DNA of 64,000 nt from Comamonadaceae bacterium (GCA_947447985.1 CANFLX010000003.1:1-64000), one strand, 5' to 3'; shown: positions 42,571-51,379, counted from the stretch's first letter. The notes: generated from the sequence alone by a model not told the origin. Made by a program: numbers and translations.

Positions 42571-43722
42571 CTAGGCTTTGAAAAGCTGCTTGAGCCAACC
42601 CGCCAGCCGGCCTTGCACGCAATGGCCGCGCCAGACCGCCAATGCATGGTCGGCGCCCGCATACAGGTAGTGGGTTTGCGGCGGTTTGGCGATTTGCAGG
42701 CGTGCGGGCTCGGCCTCCATCACTGCACGCAGATTGCCCGGCAGTACCGCACTGTCCTCTTGCACGAAAAATACCTCCGGGTGGCTCATGCTGCGTTGGT
42801 GCGGGTCGATCAGCAAGTGTTGCCCCAGGGTGAGCGAGCTGTCTGCACTGTCAGCCAGACCCGTGTCTTGCAGCCAAGCCGGGGTGGACTGAGACAGCAC
42901 CAGCAGGGGAACGTCACAAGCCAGTCGGGCGCCGCTGGCCAGCACCACATCGTCACGCTCAAAAGCCGCGACAGGCTCGTACAGCATCGTCACGCGCTGG
43001 CGGCGCAGGGTGGCCAACATGCGCTGGTGCAAGGGGTCTGCGTTGTCACGGGGCCTGTCTTGGGGCGCTGGCACCCAGGTCACTGCAGCGGTTGGCATGC
43101 GTTGGCGCACTGCCAATGCCAACTCAAATCCGGTCAAGCAGTGGCCAACGACGGCGATGCGCAAAGCCCGGCCGCGCCCCATGTCACAGACCTTGGGCCA
43201 CATTTGGATGAAGCCCTCGATGGGGGGAACAAAAAGTCCGTGTTCTCGGGCACCTGGCATCGCCCGTTCGACCGCATCGCGGTGCGGCTGAGCGCCGATG
43301 TTGATAGACAAAACGTCGTAATCCAAGACCTGCCGGTCGTCGAGCAAAACGGTGCGCGAATCGGCATCCATCGCGCGCCCCTGGCGACCCGCCCAGCGCA
43401 CATGCGTGCCCTCCAGCAGATGTGCAATGTCGGTGAGGCACTGCTCCATCTCGACTTCATGGGCCATGAATCCGGCCAGCATGCGTGGCGAAAAAACCTG
43501 GGTATGCTGGGTCAGCAGCGTGATTTCCGCCTGGGCAATCGGGCGCTTTTGCAGCGATTTCAAGAACCGCAAATGCGCCGGCCCAGCCCCCCACAGCAGC
43601 AGACGGGTGGGGCGGCGGTACGACGCGGTGTTGGCCGCAGGTGCAGGTGCATTCAACTCCGGTACGGCCGTGGCCGGGTCGTTGGCCGCTGGTAGGGCCT
43701 GTTCAGTGGGGGTGCCTGTCAT
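42571..43722 (-). CDS. FAD-dependent pyridine-nucleotide oxidoreductase, paralogue of the SelD N-domain
   Basis: The 383-residue flavoprotein starts with an FAD dinucleotide fold (LLLWGAGPAHLRFLKSL near residue 40) and has a second NAD(P)H-type fold (IAVVGHCLTGFELAL near 190). It aligns along its length with the N-terminal domain of the SelD fusion next door: VFSPRMLAGFM with PYSGMLPGYV, and LDYDVLSINIGAQP with LDYDLLAINTGSTP. The GxGxxG of the second fold is altered (GHCLTG), so NAD(P)H binding may be weak. It starts five bases after the selD stop. Confidence 0.85.
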   Translation of the reverse strand: MTGTPTEQALPAANDPATAVPELNAPAPAANTASYRRPTRLLLWGAGPAHLRFLKSLQKRPIAQAEITLLTQHTQVFSPRMLAGFMAHEVEMEQCLTDIAHLLEGTHVRWAGRQGRAMDADSRTVLLDDRQVLDYDVLSINIGAQPHRDAVERAMPGAREHGLFVPPIEGFIQMWPKVCDMGRGRALRIAVVGHCLTGFELALAVRQRMPTAAVTWVPAPQDRPRDNADPLHQRMLATLRRQRVTMLYEPVAAFERDDVVLASGARLACDVPLLVLSQSTPAWLQDTGLADSADSSLTLGQHLLIDPHQRSMSHPEVFFVQEDSAVLPGNLRAVMEAEPARLQIAKPPQTHYLYAGADHALAVWRGHCVQGRLAGWLKQLFKA

Positions 43723-43727
43723 GGCCT

Positions 43728-46064
43728 CTATTGTTCCACGAGCCAGACGCTGGACGGCGTTTGCTTGGTGGCACGTACCTGCGCCACAACGCGGGTGTGC
43801 GGGTAGCCTGCTGCGCGCAGTGCGATGACGCAATCTTCAGCGCGGTGGGCTGGCACGCTGCACAGCAGCCCACCGGCCGTTTGAGGGTCAAACAAAAGAT
43901 CCAGCCGTGCCTGGTGTCGGGGCTGGGCGCTGCATGCTGCATAGTTGCCAATCGCGCCGGCCTGGCGCGCATTGGCAGTCTGCAGTGAGCTGTGAATGCC
44001 CGCCTGCAAGCACTCCAGTGCACCCTCCAGCAGCGGCAGTGACTGCAGGTCGAGCAGCACCTCCACCTCCGAGGCCCGTGCCATTTCCACCAGATGGCCC
44101 AGCAGACCAAAACCGGTGACGTCGGTACACGCTTTGGCACCGTGGGCTTGCGCAATCTGCGCCGCTTGCCGGCTCGATTGGGCCATGCAGTCCAGCGCCG
44201 CCTCCACCCAGCGGCCACGGGCCTGGCCCAGCGCATGTGCGGCAAACAGGGTCCCGGTACCCAAGGGCTTGGTCAGGAGGACGGCGTCGCCCACCTGCAT
44301 GCCACCTTTGGTCATTACACCGTGCAATTGGCCGTGGGCATCGATATCGACCAGGCCGTTGATGGCAAAACCCAGCGCCAGTTCCTGGCCTTCGCCGGTG
44401 TGGCCACCCACCAGCGTGCAAGCGGCAGCGTTGAGCACATCAACGGCCCCCGCCATCATCTGCGACAGCAGCCTGCGGGTTTGCCGGTCTAGGCCCGGGG
44501 GTACCGTAGCGATGGCAGTGGCGGTATGCGCTTGGGCGCCCATGGCAAACATATCGCCCAGTGCGTGGTTGGCTGCGATCTGGCCAAACCGGTAGGGGTC
44601 GTCCATGAATGCGCGAAAGAAATCGACGGATTGCACCAGCGCCTTGCCCGGTGGCACGCGCACCACCGCAGCGTCGTCGGGCGCGCCCAGACCGATCAGC
44701 ACATCCGCGTTGGGCAAGGGGCACAGCGCGCCCAGCGCCTGTGAGAGCACGGTGGCGCCCACCTTGGCACCGCAGCCGCCGCAGCGCATGGCCTGCGCCG
44801 CTTGCGACTGCTGCGCTTCACCCTCGCTCAGACCGGCAAACACCGGAGCTTCAGCGCCTGCAGAGCTTGCCATGCCGGTGAGACCCAGCGGAGAGAAGCG
44901 CTGCATAAAGCGCCGGTCAATCCAATCTTTCCAACGCCACACCCAGGCTCCGGCAAAGTCCAGTGCCCCGCGCGAGGCCACGGCATAGCGGTCGCCGGTG
45001 CTGATCAAGGCCAGCCAGCGCCGCTGCGGACGGTAGGGCCGCAGGGGCAGCCCCAGCAGCGCGTGGCACAGATTGCGCGCCAGCGGCATGCCCATGCGCA
45101 CCGCAAACACACCGGCTTTTTCCAGAGTCTCGCCTTCCATGTGGGCGACATCGCCCGTGGCAAAAATGTGCGGGTCGGTGATGGACTGCAGTTGGCTGTT
45201 GACCCGTATGCAGTGCGCCTCGTCCAATGCCAGCCCGGTGCTCGGCAGCCAGGAGCCGCCACCGGCTTGGGTCACCCAAAAAACGGCATCGGCGTCCACC
45301 CATGTCCCGCCGGTATGACCCTGACCTTCGCTGCTTTGTACTTGCACGCCCTGGGCGCTGACCTGCGCCACCCGCACACCCGTGTGTACCTGCACACCGC
45401 GGGCTTGCAGCACCTGGGCAAAGCGGCGCTGCACCCGGGGGTTGTGGGTGGGCAGTACCGATTCGCTGGCCGAAAAAAGCGCAAACACCGGCTCATGACT
45501 TGTCAAACCGAGCGACTTGCGTTCTGCGCGCAGCCGGTATTGCATGGACAACAGCAACTCCACCCCACCTGCGCCCGCGCCTACTACGGCAATCCGCTGG
45601 GGCCCCTTGCCGGCCCGAACCGCCGTGAGCAATTCCAACCAGCGCTGGTTGAAGGCGGCGATCGGCTTGACGCGGATGGCATGTTCTTTTGCCCCCGGAG
45701 TCGCCGCCGTTTGCGGCGTGGAGCCGGTGTTGATGGCCAGCAGGTCGTAGTCCAAGGCCGGACGGTCGCGCAGCAACACCTGGCGGCGCGCGCGGTCAAT
45801 GCCGGTGACCTCTGCCCGCACAAACCGGGCACCGGCGAACACGCACAAGCGCACCAAGTCCAGGTGCACCTCATCGAAGTCGTAGTGGCCTGCCACATAG
45901 CCGGGCAACATGCCGGAGTAAGGGGTGTGCGCATCGGTGCACACCAAGGTGATGCGCAGACCCGGCACCGGCTGCATGGCAAAGGCTTTAAGGACGCCCA
46001 CGTGGCTGTGGCCACCGCCCACCAGAACGAGGTCACGCAGGATGGGAGGGGTCGCGGCTTGCAT
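43728..46064 (-). CDS. selD: Selenide, water dikinase fused to an N-terminal flavoprotein domain
   Basis: SelD makes selenophosphate from selenide and ATP, the selenium donor for selenocysteine and selenouridine. The 778-residue product is a fusion. Residues 1-400 are an NDH-2-like FAD/NAD(P)H oxidoreductase (VLVGGGHSHVGVLK near 13, VVGAGAGGVELLL near 160, FATGDVAHM near 285). From about 420 a full SelD follows, with C431 and K434 in CGGCGAK at the positions of the E. coli catalytic C17 and K20, then DDAAVV, HALGDMFAMGA and GGHTGEGQE. The flavin domain might reduce a selenium species. No selA, selB, selU or tRNA-Sec is in the window. Confidence 0.94.
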   Translation of the reverse strand: MQAATPPILRDLVLVGGGHSHVGVLKAFAMQPVPGLRITLVCTDAHTPYSGMLPGYVAGHYDFDEVHLDLVRLCVFAGARFVRAEVTGIDRARRQVLLRDRPALDYDLLAINTGSTPQTAATPGAKEHAIRVKPIAAFNQRWLELLTAVRAGKGPQRIAVVGAGAGGVELLLSMQYRLRAERKSLGLTSHEPVFALFSASESVLPTHNPRVQRRFAQVLQARGVQVHTGVRVAQVSAQGVQVQSSEGQGHTGGTWVDADAVFWVTQAGGGSWLPSTGLALDEAHCIRVNSQLQSITDPHIFATGDVAHMEGETLEKAGVFAVRMGMPLARNLCHALLGLPLRPYRPQRRWLALISTGDRYAVASRGALDFAGAWVWRWKDWIDRRFMQRFSPLGLTGMASSAGAEAPVFAGLSEGEAQQSQAAQAMRCGGCGAKVGATVLSQALGALCPLPNADVLIGLGAPDDAAVVRVPPGKALVQSVDFFRAFMDDPYRFGQIAANHALGDMFAMGAQAHTATAIATVPPGLDRQTRRLLSQMMAGAVDVLNAAACTLVGGHTGEGQELALGFAINGLVDIDAHGQLHGVMTKGGMQVGDAVLLTKPLGTGTLFAAHALGQARGRWVEAALDCMAQSSRQAAQIAQAHGAKACTDVTGFGLLGHLVEMARASEVEVLLDLQSLPLLEGALECLQAGIHSSLQTANARQAGAIGNYAACSAQPRHQARLDLLFDPQTAGGLLCSVPAHRAEDCVIALRAAGYPHTRVVAQVRATKQTPSSVWLVEQ

Positions 46065-46100
46065 GCGGGGTATTGTGCAGTGGGGTGCTCACAGCCGGCT

Positions 46101-48335
46101 TCAGCCCCGGCGCCAGGTGTGAAACCAGCGCGCGCCGCGCAGCAGCCACGCTGGCACATGCGCGCGTTGCCAATTGCCAGCTGCATATTTGTTGGCCTCG
46201 GTGAACGTGGGGTAGGCATGCACCGTGCCCAGCACCGCCTTCAAGCCCAGGCCTTTGCGCATGGCCAGCACGTATTCGGCCAGCATTTCTGCTGCCCGGT
46301 CGGCGACGATGGTCACACCCAGAATGCGGTCGCTGCCCGGCACCGTCAGCACGTGGACAAAGCCCCTGGGCGCGGCATCACCCGCTTCGCACAAGGCACG
46401 GTCCAGGTCGGCCAGATCGAAGCGTGTGAGCTCAAACGCCACGCCTTGGGCATCAACCTCCCGCGCGTTCAAACCCACCCGGGCGACTTCGGGCGAGACA
46501 AAGGTGGTGACGGGCAGATGCCGGTAGTCCGCGGCAAAGCGCTTGAAGTCACCCCACAGTGCGTTGACAGTGGCGTACCAGGCCTGGTGCGCCGCAGCGT
46601 GGGTGAACTGGTAGGGCCCGGCTACGTCACCGGCGGCGTAAATCGTGGGAAACACAGTCTGCAGGTAGGCGTTGGTCGGAACAGTCCGCTCGGTGGCAAT
46701 ACCCAGCGTTTCGAGACCGTAGCCTTGCAAACGTGCACGCCGGCCCACGGCACAGACCAGCAGGTCGAAGCACAGCGTGTGCTCCAGTCCGCTGCGCAGG
46801 TCGCGCACGAGGAGTGACTTTTGCGCATCGTCCCCCGAGCCCTTGGTGCAGCGCAGGGCCTGGTGCTGGGTGAGGACCTGGACGCCATCACCTTGCAGGG
46901 CGCTTTGCACGAGGTCGCTGACCTCAGGGTCTTCGCGGGGCAACAGGCGCTCGCCCGCTTCCACCACCGTGACCGCGGCACCCAAGCGCGCAAAGGCCTG
47001 GCCCAGCTCACAGCCGATCGGCCCACCCCCGAGCACCACGATGCGCGCAGGCAGGGTGGCGCAAAGTGCGAGCTGGCTCCACAGCGTGTCGCTGGTGGCA
47101 AAGCCCACGTCGTGCAGACCGGGCAGGTCGGGCACGACAGGTTGGGCACCGGCCGCAATCACGATGGCACGGGTGCGGATGCGCTGGGGGCCTTGGCCTG
47201 GCCGGGTGACTTCCACCGTCCACGGGTTGATGATGGTGGCGTGGCCTTGCAGCACGTCCACGCCCAGCGCGGTGTACCGCTCGACGCTGTCATGCGGCGC
47301 AATGCTGGCAATCACTTTGTGGATGCGCGCCATCAGCGCCGGAAAATCCAAATCAGGTGCAGGAGCCACCACGCCAAATTGCGCTGCGTTGCGCACCTGC
47401 TGCGCCACCTTGGCGCTGTGAATCAAGGCTTTGCTGGGTACACAGCCATAGTGCAGGCAGTCGCCGCCCAAAGCGCGTTCTTCGACCAAGGTGACTTTGG
47501 CCTGCGCAGCAGCGGCCACATAGGCCGATACCAAGCCCCCCGCGCCGCCACCGATCACCACCAGGTTGGTGTCGAACCGGCGGGGCCGTTGATTGCGCCA
47601 CGGTGCGAGCAGGCGGCGTTGTTGCAGACGCGCCAGTACCTGTTTGGCCACGAGGGGCAAGAGGCCGACCGCCAGACCCGCCACGGCCAGCGCCAGCAGC
47701 AAGGCGGGGCTGAGCACCTCGCGCGCGCTGCTCAGTGTGCCCAGTTGCTGGCCAGCGGCCACATAAATCACTGTGCTTGGCAACATACCGATTTGGCTCA
47801 CCCCATAAAAGGTGCGGGCGCGCAGGGTGCTCAGGCCCATCAGCAGATTGACCAGTCCAAAGGGCACCACGGGAATCAGGCGCAAACCCAGCAGGTACAG
47901 CGCACCCTCGCGCGACACGCTGTGGCGCATCGCCTGCACCCTGGGCCCCATGCGCGTGCGCAGCCAGTCTGCAAACAAATAGCGCGCCAAATAAAACGAC
48001 AGCGTCGCGCCCAGGGTGGAGGCAAACGACACCAGCAGCACGCCCCACCCCAGGCCCAGAACCGCGCCTGCGGCCACCGTCAGCACCGCAATGCCAGGCA
48101 CAGAAAAAGCGGCAACCAGCAGGTAAAGCGTGAAAAATGCGGCGCGAAACTGCCAGGGAGACGCCTGGTGCCAGCGCTGCAAATCGGCCAACTGGCTTTT
48201 CACCAGGGCCAGCCAGGCCGCTTCGTCGGGCGCCTGCCACCACCACAGCCATACCAACATGCCAAGGCCCAGCAGCAGGCCGGTGCGCCAGACCCAAGCG
48301 CTGCGATGCTCGCGCGGGCTGTGGACCTTAGTCAT
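46101..48335 (-). CDS. TVP38/TMEM64 membrane protein fused to a mercuric-reductase-like flavoprotein
   Basis: Residues about 20-240 form a TVP38 (DedA-superfamily) membrane domain with the PGIAVLTVAAGAVLGLGWG and LRLIPVVPFGLVNLLMGLS segments. Residues 255-744 form a pyridine nucleotide-disulfide oxidoreductase: FAD fold VVIGGGAGGLVSAYVAA, active disulfide C293-C298 in GGDCLHYGCVPSK and the C-terminal HAYPTFTEA (706-714). In lipoamide dehydrogenase the residue before this Pro is the catalytic His; here it is Tyr. The C-terminal Cys pair and N-terminal metal domain of MerA are missing, so mercury reduction is unlikely. Starts at ATG 48335, overlapping the upstream gene by eight bases. Confidence 0.88.
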   Translation of the reverse strand: MTKVHSPREHRSAWVWRTGLLLGLGMLVWLWWWQAPDEAAWLALVKSQLADLQRWHQASPWQFRAAFFTLYLLVAAFSVPGIAVLTVAAGAVLGLGWGVLLVSFASTLGATLSFYLARYLFADWLRTRMGPRVQAMRHSVSREGALYLLGLRLIPVVPFGLVNLLMGLSTLRARTFYGVSQIGMLPSTVIYVAAGQQLGTLSSAREVLSPALLLALAVAGLAVGLLPLVAKQVLARLQQRRLLAPWRNQRPRRFDTNLVVIGGGAGGLVSAYVAAAAQAKVTLVEERALGGDCLHYGCVPSKALIHSAKVAQQVRNAAQFGVVAPAPDLDFPALMARIHKVIASIAPHDSVERYTALGVDVLQGHATIINPWTVEVTRPGQGPQRIRTRAIVIAAGAQPVVPDLPGLHDVGFATSDTLWSQLALCATLPARIVVLGGGPIGCELGQAFARLGAAVTVVEAGERLLPREDPEVSDLVQSALQGDGVQVLTQHQALRCTKGSGDDAQKSLLVRDLRSGLEHTLCFDLLVCAVGRRARLQGYGLETLGIATERTVPTNAYLQTVFPTIYAAGDVAGPYQFTHAAAHQAWYATVNALWGDFKRFAADYRHLPVTTFVSPEVARVGLNAREVDAQGVAFELTRFDLADLDRALCEAGDAAPRGFVHVLTVPGSDRILGVTIVADRAAEMLAEYVLAMRKGLGLKAVLGTVHAYPTFTEANKYAAGNWQRAHVPAWLLRGARWFHTWRRG

Positions 48336-48972
48336 GCGCACCCTCTTGCGGGGCCGCAGGGGCACGCGGCGCAAACGCCTGCACGCCCCAGCGCACGCGG
48401 GTGACCAGTGTCAGAGCGCACAGCGCGGCGAAGCCATAGGCCAAAGGTGCGAAATGTGCGGGCCAGAGGCAGGCCGCCGCAAAAAACGCCAGCGTTTCGG
48501 TGCCTTCGGTCAGTCCACCCAAAAAATAAAAGGATTTGCCGGGATAGGCCAGGTTGGTCATGCCGCGCTTTTGCGCCAACACGGCAAAGGCCAGAAAGCT
48601 GCTCGCCGTGCCCACAAAAGCTGCCAGCACCACAGCGGCAGCAAGCGCGTTGTGGTGGGGGTCGGCCAGCGCAAATGCCAGCGGAATGCTGGCGTAAAAC
48701 ACAAAGTCAAGCGTGATGTCTAAAAAACCGCCCAGGTCGGTGGCTGTGGTGAGGCGCGCGACTGCGCCGTCGAGTGCATCGCACAGACGCGACAAGCCAA
48801 TCGCCAGCAAGGCCGCTGCAAACACGCTTTGGGTCACGAGCAAAGCGCCCACCAGGCCGATGGCAAAGCCAATCCAGGTCAGCGCATTGGCACCTACGCC
48901 GGCGCGCACCAGCATGCGGGCCACGGCCTGAACCGGTGTGTGCATCAGTGACAAGGCAAAGCGATCAAGCAT
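48328..48972 (-). CDS. CDP-alcohol phosphatidyltransferase family protein
   Basis: The 214-residue membrane enzyme shows the complete CDP-alcohol phosphotransferase signature D65-x2-DG-x2-AR-x8-G-x3-D-x3-D89 (CDALDGAVARLT ... LDITLD) and about six helices. It should transfer a phosphoalcohol from a CDP-linked donor; which lipid is made is unknown. E. coli YnjF, also encoded near an YnjCD ABC transporter, is of this family. Here it lies between ynjD-like and the TVP38 fusion, 30 bases after the former. Confidence 0.9.
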   Translation of the reverse strand: MLDRFALSLMHTPVQAVARMLVRAGVGANALTWIGFAIGLVGALLVTQSVFAAALLAIGLSRLCDALDGAVARLTTATDLGGFLDITLDFVFYASIPLAFALADPHHNALAAAVVLAAFVGTASSFLAFAVLAQKRGMTNLAYPGKSFYFLGGLTEGTETLAFFAAACLWPAHFAPLAYGFAALCALTLVTRVRWGVQAFAPRAPAAPQEGAHD

Positions 48973-49002
48973 GGGGGCATTGTCGGCGCTCAGGCAGGCC
49001 GC

Positions 49003-49647
49003 TTAGTCCAGCACGGTCAGATGCTGGGGGTCCGCCACGTCGGCCGCATCGTGGCTCACCAGAATGGCCGGGATGCCGCGTTGTGCCACCGCAGCAAACA
49101 CCAGCTCGCGCATGCGCTGGCGCAAAGGCGCATCGAGCTTGGAAAAAGGCTCGTCGAGCATCAAGGCCAGCGGCTCTGCGAGCAGGGCACGGGCCAAGGC
49201 CACGCGCGCGCGCTGACCGCCCGACAGGGTGGCGGGGTCGGCATCGGCAAAGGACTGAAGTTCCACCTCGGCCAGCGCGTCCAGCGCCCGAGTTTGGCGT
49301 GCAGCCTGTGGGCCCGCAGGCACGGCAAATAGCAGGTTTTCCAACACGGTCAGGTGTGCGAACAGCAGGTCGTCTTGCATCAGCAAGCCCACGCGGCGCT
49401 GGTGCGTGGGCAGGGTGTCGATGCGCTTGCCGTTCAAAGCCACGGTTCCGTCGAAGGTCACTGCGGTATCCAAGGTGCCGCAAACGGCCGCCAGCAGGCT
49501 GGATTTGCCCGAGCCGCTGGGGCCCATCACGGTATGCACCACGCCACCCGGAACCGTGAGTTCCAGTGCAGCAAGCAGCACGCCCGCAGGCGTTTGCAGA
49601 CGGTGCACATCCATGTGCAGCAGCTGGGCAGGGTGGTCGTGGGCCAT
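49003..49647 (-). CDS. ABC transporter ATP-binding protein (YnjD-like)
   Basis: The 214-residue ATPase has Walker A GPSGSGKS (42-49), the Q-loop LMQDDLLF near 90, the signature LSGGQRARVALARALL near 140 and Walker B LMLDEPFSKLD. It is the partner of the permease encoded 13 bases upstream. Size and order match E. coli YnjD, a transporter of unknown substrate in the ThiQ/CysA-like group. The ATG at 49647 leaves the standard N-terminus; an upstream frame overlaps the permease gene. Confidence 0.9.
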   Translation of the reverse strand: MAHDHPAQLLHMDVHRLQTPAGVLLAALELTVPGGVVHTVMGPSGSGKSSLLAAVCGTLDTAVTFDGTVALNGKRIDTLPTHQRRVGLLMQDDLLFAHLTVLENLLFAVPAGPQAARQTRALDALAEVELQSFADADPATLSGGQRARVALARALLAEPLALMLDEPFSKLDAPLRQRMRELVFAAVAQRGIPAILVSHDAADVADPQHLTVLD

Positions 49648-49660
49648 GGGCGCGCCTATG

Positions 49661-51352
49661 CTACTGCAGGGTCTGGCGGGGGCTGAATCGCCGCGCACGG
49701 CCCAGCACTGCAGCCATGGCAAACACCAGGGCGGGTAGCGTCCACAACAAGACGGCATACGCCGCCATCAGCGAGCGCTGCCCGCCAGCGGCCAGGGCGA
49801 CCGCTTCGGTGTTCACCGTGGCGAAGCGGCCTGCGCCCACATACACCGTGGGCAAGTACTGCGCCACGCTCACGGCAAAGCCCACCGCCAAGGACGCGGC
49901 CAAAGGCGCCCGCAGCAAAGGCCATTTGATGCGCCAGAGGAAGGCCGCGTGCGAACGTCCCAGACTCGCGGCCACCGCCTGCAGCCGTGGATCAAAGTGG
50001 CCATAAGGCCCTTGCAAAGTCAGCAGCACATAGGGCAACACACACAGGGTGTGCGCCAGCCACAGGCCCTTGAAGCTGCCATCCACGCCCCAGGCCAGTG
50101 CCAGCTGGTGCAGGCCCACGGTCCACAGCACCGTGGGTAGCAGCAGCGGCAAGAACCACAGGCCTTGCAGGCGCTGCTGCCACGGTGGGGGCGCGCATTC
50201 CAGCCAGGCCACACACCCCAGCAAGGCCAACGCACTGCTGGCCAGCGCCAGCGCCAGCGTGTCCCCCACCACGTCGGCGCTTTGCGCCACGGATTGCCAT
50301 GCCTGGACCGTCCATCCCTGCGGCCACAAGGCAGGAAATAACCATGGGCCCATGGCACTGCCCAAAACCAGCGCCGATGCAACCGCCGTGTAGGCCAGCG
50401 CAAGCACCTGCAACAACACGGGGGGACGCTCGATTCCCGATGTCGCGCCTGTGCGGTCTTGGGTGGTGAAACCGCGTGTCCATCCCACCGTGGCCCCCTG
50501 GCGCCACCTGCTTTGCAGGGCGATGCCCGCCAGGGCCACCAGCGCCACGACGCCGGTGAGCAGCCAAGCGCCCGCCGCACCCATGGCATTGCGTGCTGGA
50601 TCGGGGTCTTGCAGCCATTGCCAGGTCAGCACGGCCAATGGCGCCGGAGTGGAGGGCCCCGCCAGCATCGCCACGTCCACCACCGTGATGCTGTAGATCC
50701 CTGCGGCCAGCAGTGGCGCCTGCAAGCGCGGCAGCAGTTGCGGCCACACCACGCGCCACCAGGCCGTGCGCGGGCGGTAGCCCAGACTGTGTGCCACTTG
50801 CATTTCCATCCTTAGCCTGCGTGCCAGGTCCGGGCGGCCCAGTTGCGCTGCTGCTGCCCAGAGCAAGAAGGGAATTTCTTTGAAGGCCAGCACGGCGATC
50901 AATCCCAGGCCCCAGGGGTCTTGTGCGCTTTGCCACGGTGGCGGGGTGTCCAAGCGCAGTGCCAAGCCATCGTTGAAAGGGGCTAGCAAGGCGGCGCCCA
51001 GGCGCACCAGCCACCCTGAAGGTGCGAGCAGCAGCACCAAGCCGATGGCAAAGGCCGCATGGGGCAGGGCCAGCATGGCGGGCACGCGGCGCAGCAGCAC
51101 AGGCCACTGTGCCGTGCCGTGCGTCGCCGCAAGAATGAGTGCCGTGCCTGTGAGCGCCAACGCAAAAGCCGCGCCCCCCGTGTAGAGGCTGAGCCAGAGG
51201 GCCGGTACCAGCGCAGGCTGGGCCAGAAGATCTGCCCAGGCGCGCGCGTCGGCGGCTGCCCAAAAAGCGGCGGCCAAGGTCCAGGCCAAAACCAGTGCGG
51301 CGGATCCTGCCAGCGCGAAGGCGGCTGCGCGCGGGCCCGATTCAAACCGCAT
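49661..51352 (-). CDS. ABC transporter permease, double-length (YnjC/ThiP-like)
   Basis: The 563-residue protein contains two fused permease domains with about 12 helices in total; each has an EAA-like loop (second copy: LQAVAASLGRSHAAFLWRIKWPLL near 470; first copy: MQVAHSLGYRPRTAWWRVVWPQLL near 185). The layout is that of YnjC or ThiP. No periplasmic binding protein gene is adjacent. In E. coli ynjB and ynjA precede ynjC, whereas here 3-hydroxybutyrate dehydrogenase lies upstream, 27 bases away. Confidence 0.9.
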   Translation of the reverse strand: MRFESGPRAAAFALAGSAALVLAWTLAAAFWAAADARAWADLLAQPALVPALWLSLYTGGAAFALALTGTALILAATHGTAQWPVLLRRVPAMLALPHAAFAIGLVLLLAPSGWLVRLGAALLAPFNDGLALRLDTPPPWQSAQDPWGLGLIAVLAFKEIPFLLWAAAAQLGRPDLARRLRMEMQVAHSLGYRPRTAWWRVVWPQLLPRLQAPLLAAGIYSITVVDVAMLAGPSTPAPLAVLTWQWLQDPDPARNAMGAAGAWLLTGVVALVALAGIALQSRWRQGATVGWTRGFTTQDRTGATSGIERPPVLLQVLALAYTAVASALVLGSAMGPWLFPALWPQGWTVQAWQSVAQSADVVGDTLALALASSALALLGCVAWLECAPPPWQQRLQGLWFLPLLLPTVLWTVGLHQLALAWGVDGSFKGLWLAHTLCVLPYVLLTLQGPYGHFDPRLQAVAASLGRSHAAFLWRIKWPLLRAPLAASLAVGFAVSVAQYLPTVYVGAGRFATVNTEAVALAAGGQRSLMAAYAVLLWTLPALVFAMAAVLGRARRFSPRQTLQ

Positions 51353-51379
51353 CGCCCTGCGCGCCGCGTGGGGTGTTGT

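Noticed and set aside
44802-46817. 671-codon plus-strand frame opposite selD and the TVP38 fusion
   Set aside because: It lies fully antisense to two well-supported genes, is rich in His/Arg/Gln/Ala as expected of a shadow, and has no ribosome-binding site or family resemblance.
46101-48335. Mercuric reductase (MerA)
   Set aside because: The C-terminal cysteine pair and N-terminal metal-binding domain are missing and no mer genes are near; it is called a TVP38-flavoprotein fusion instead.
46821-48404. 527-codon plus-strand frame opposite the TVP38-flavoprotein gene
   Set aside because: It is another antisense shadow of a conserved protein; its composition is repetitive and it has no motif.
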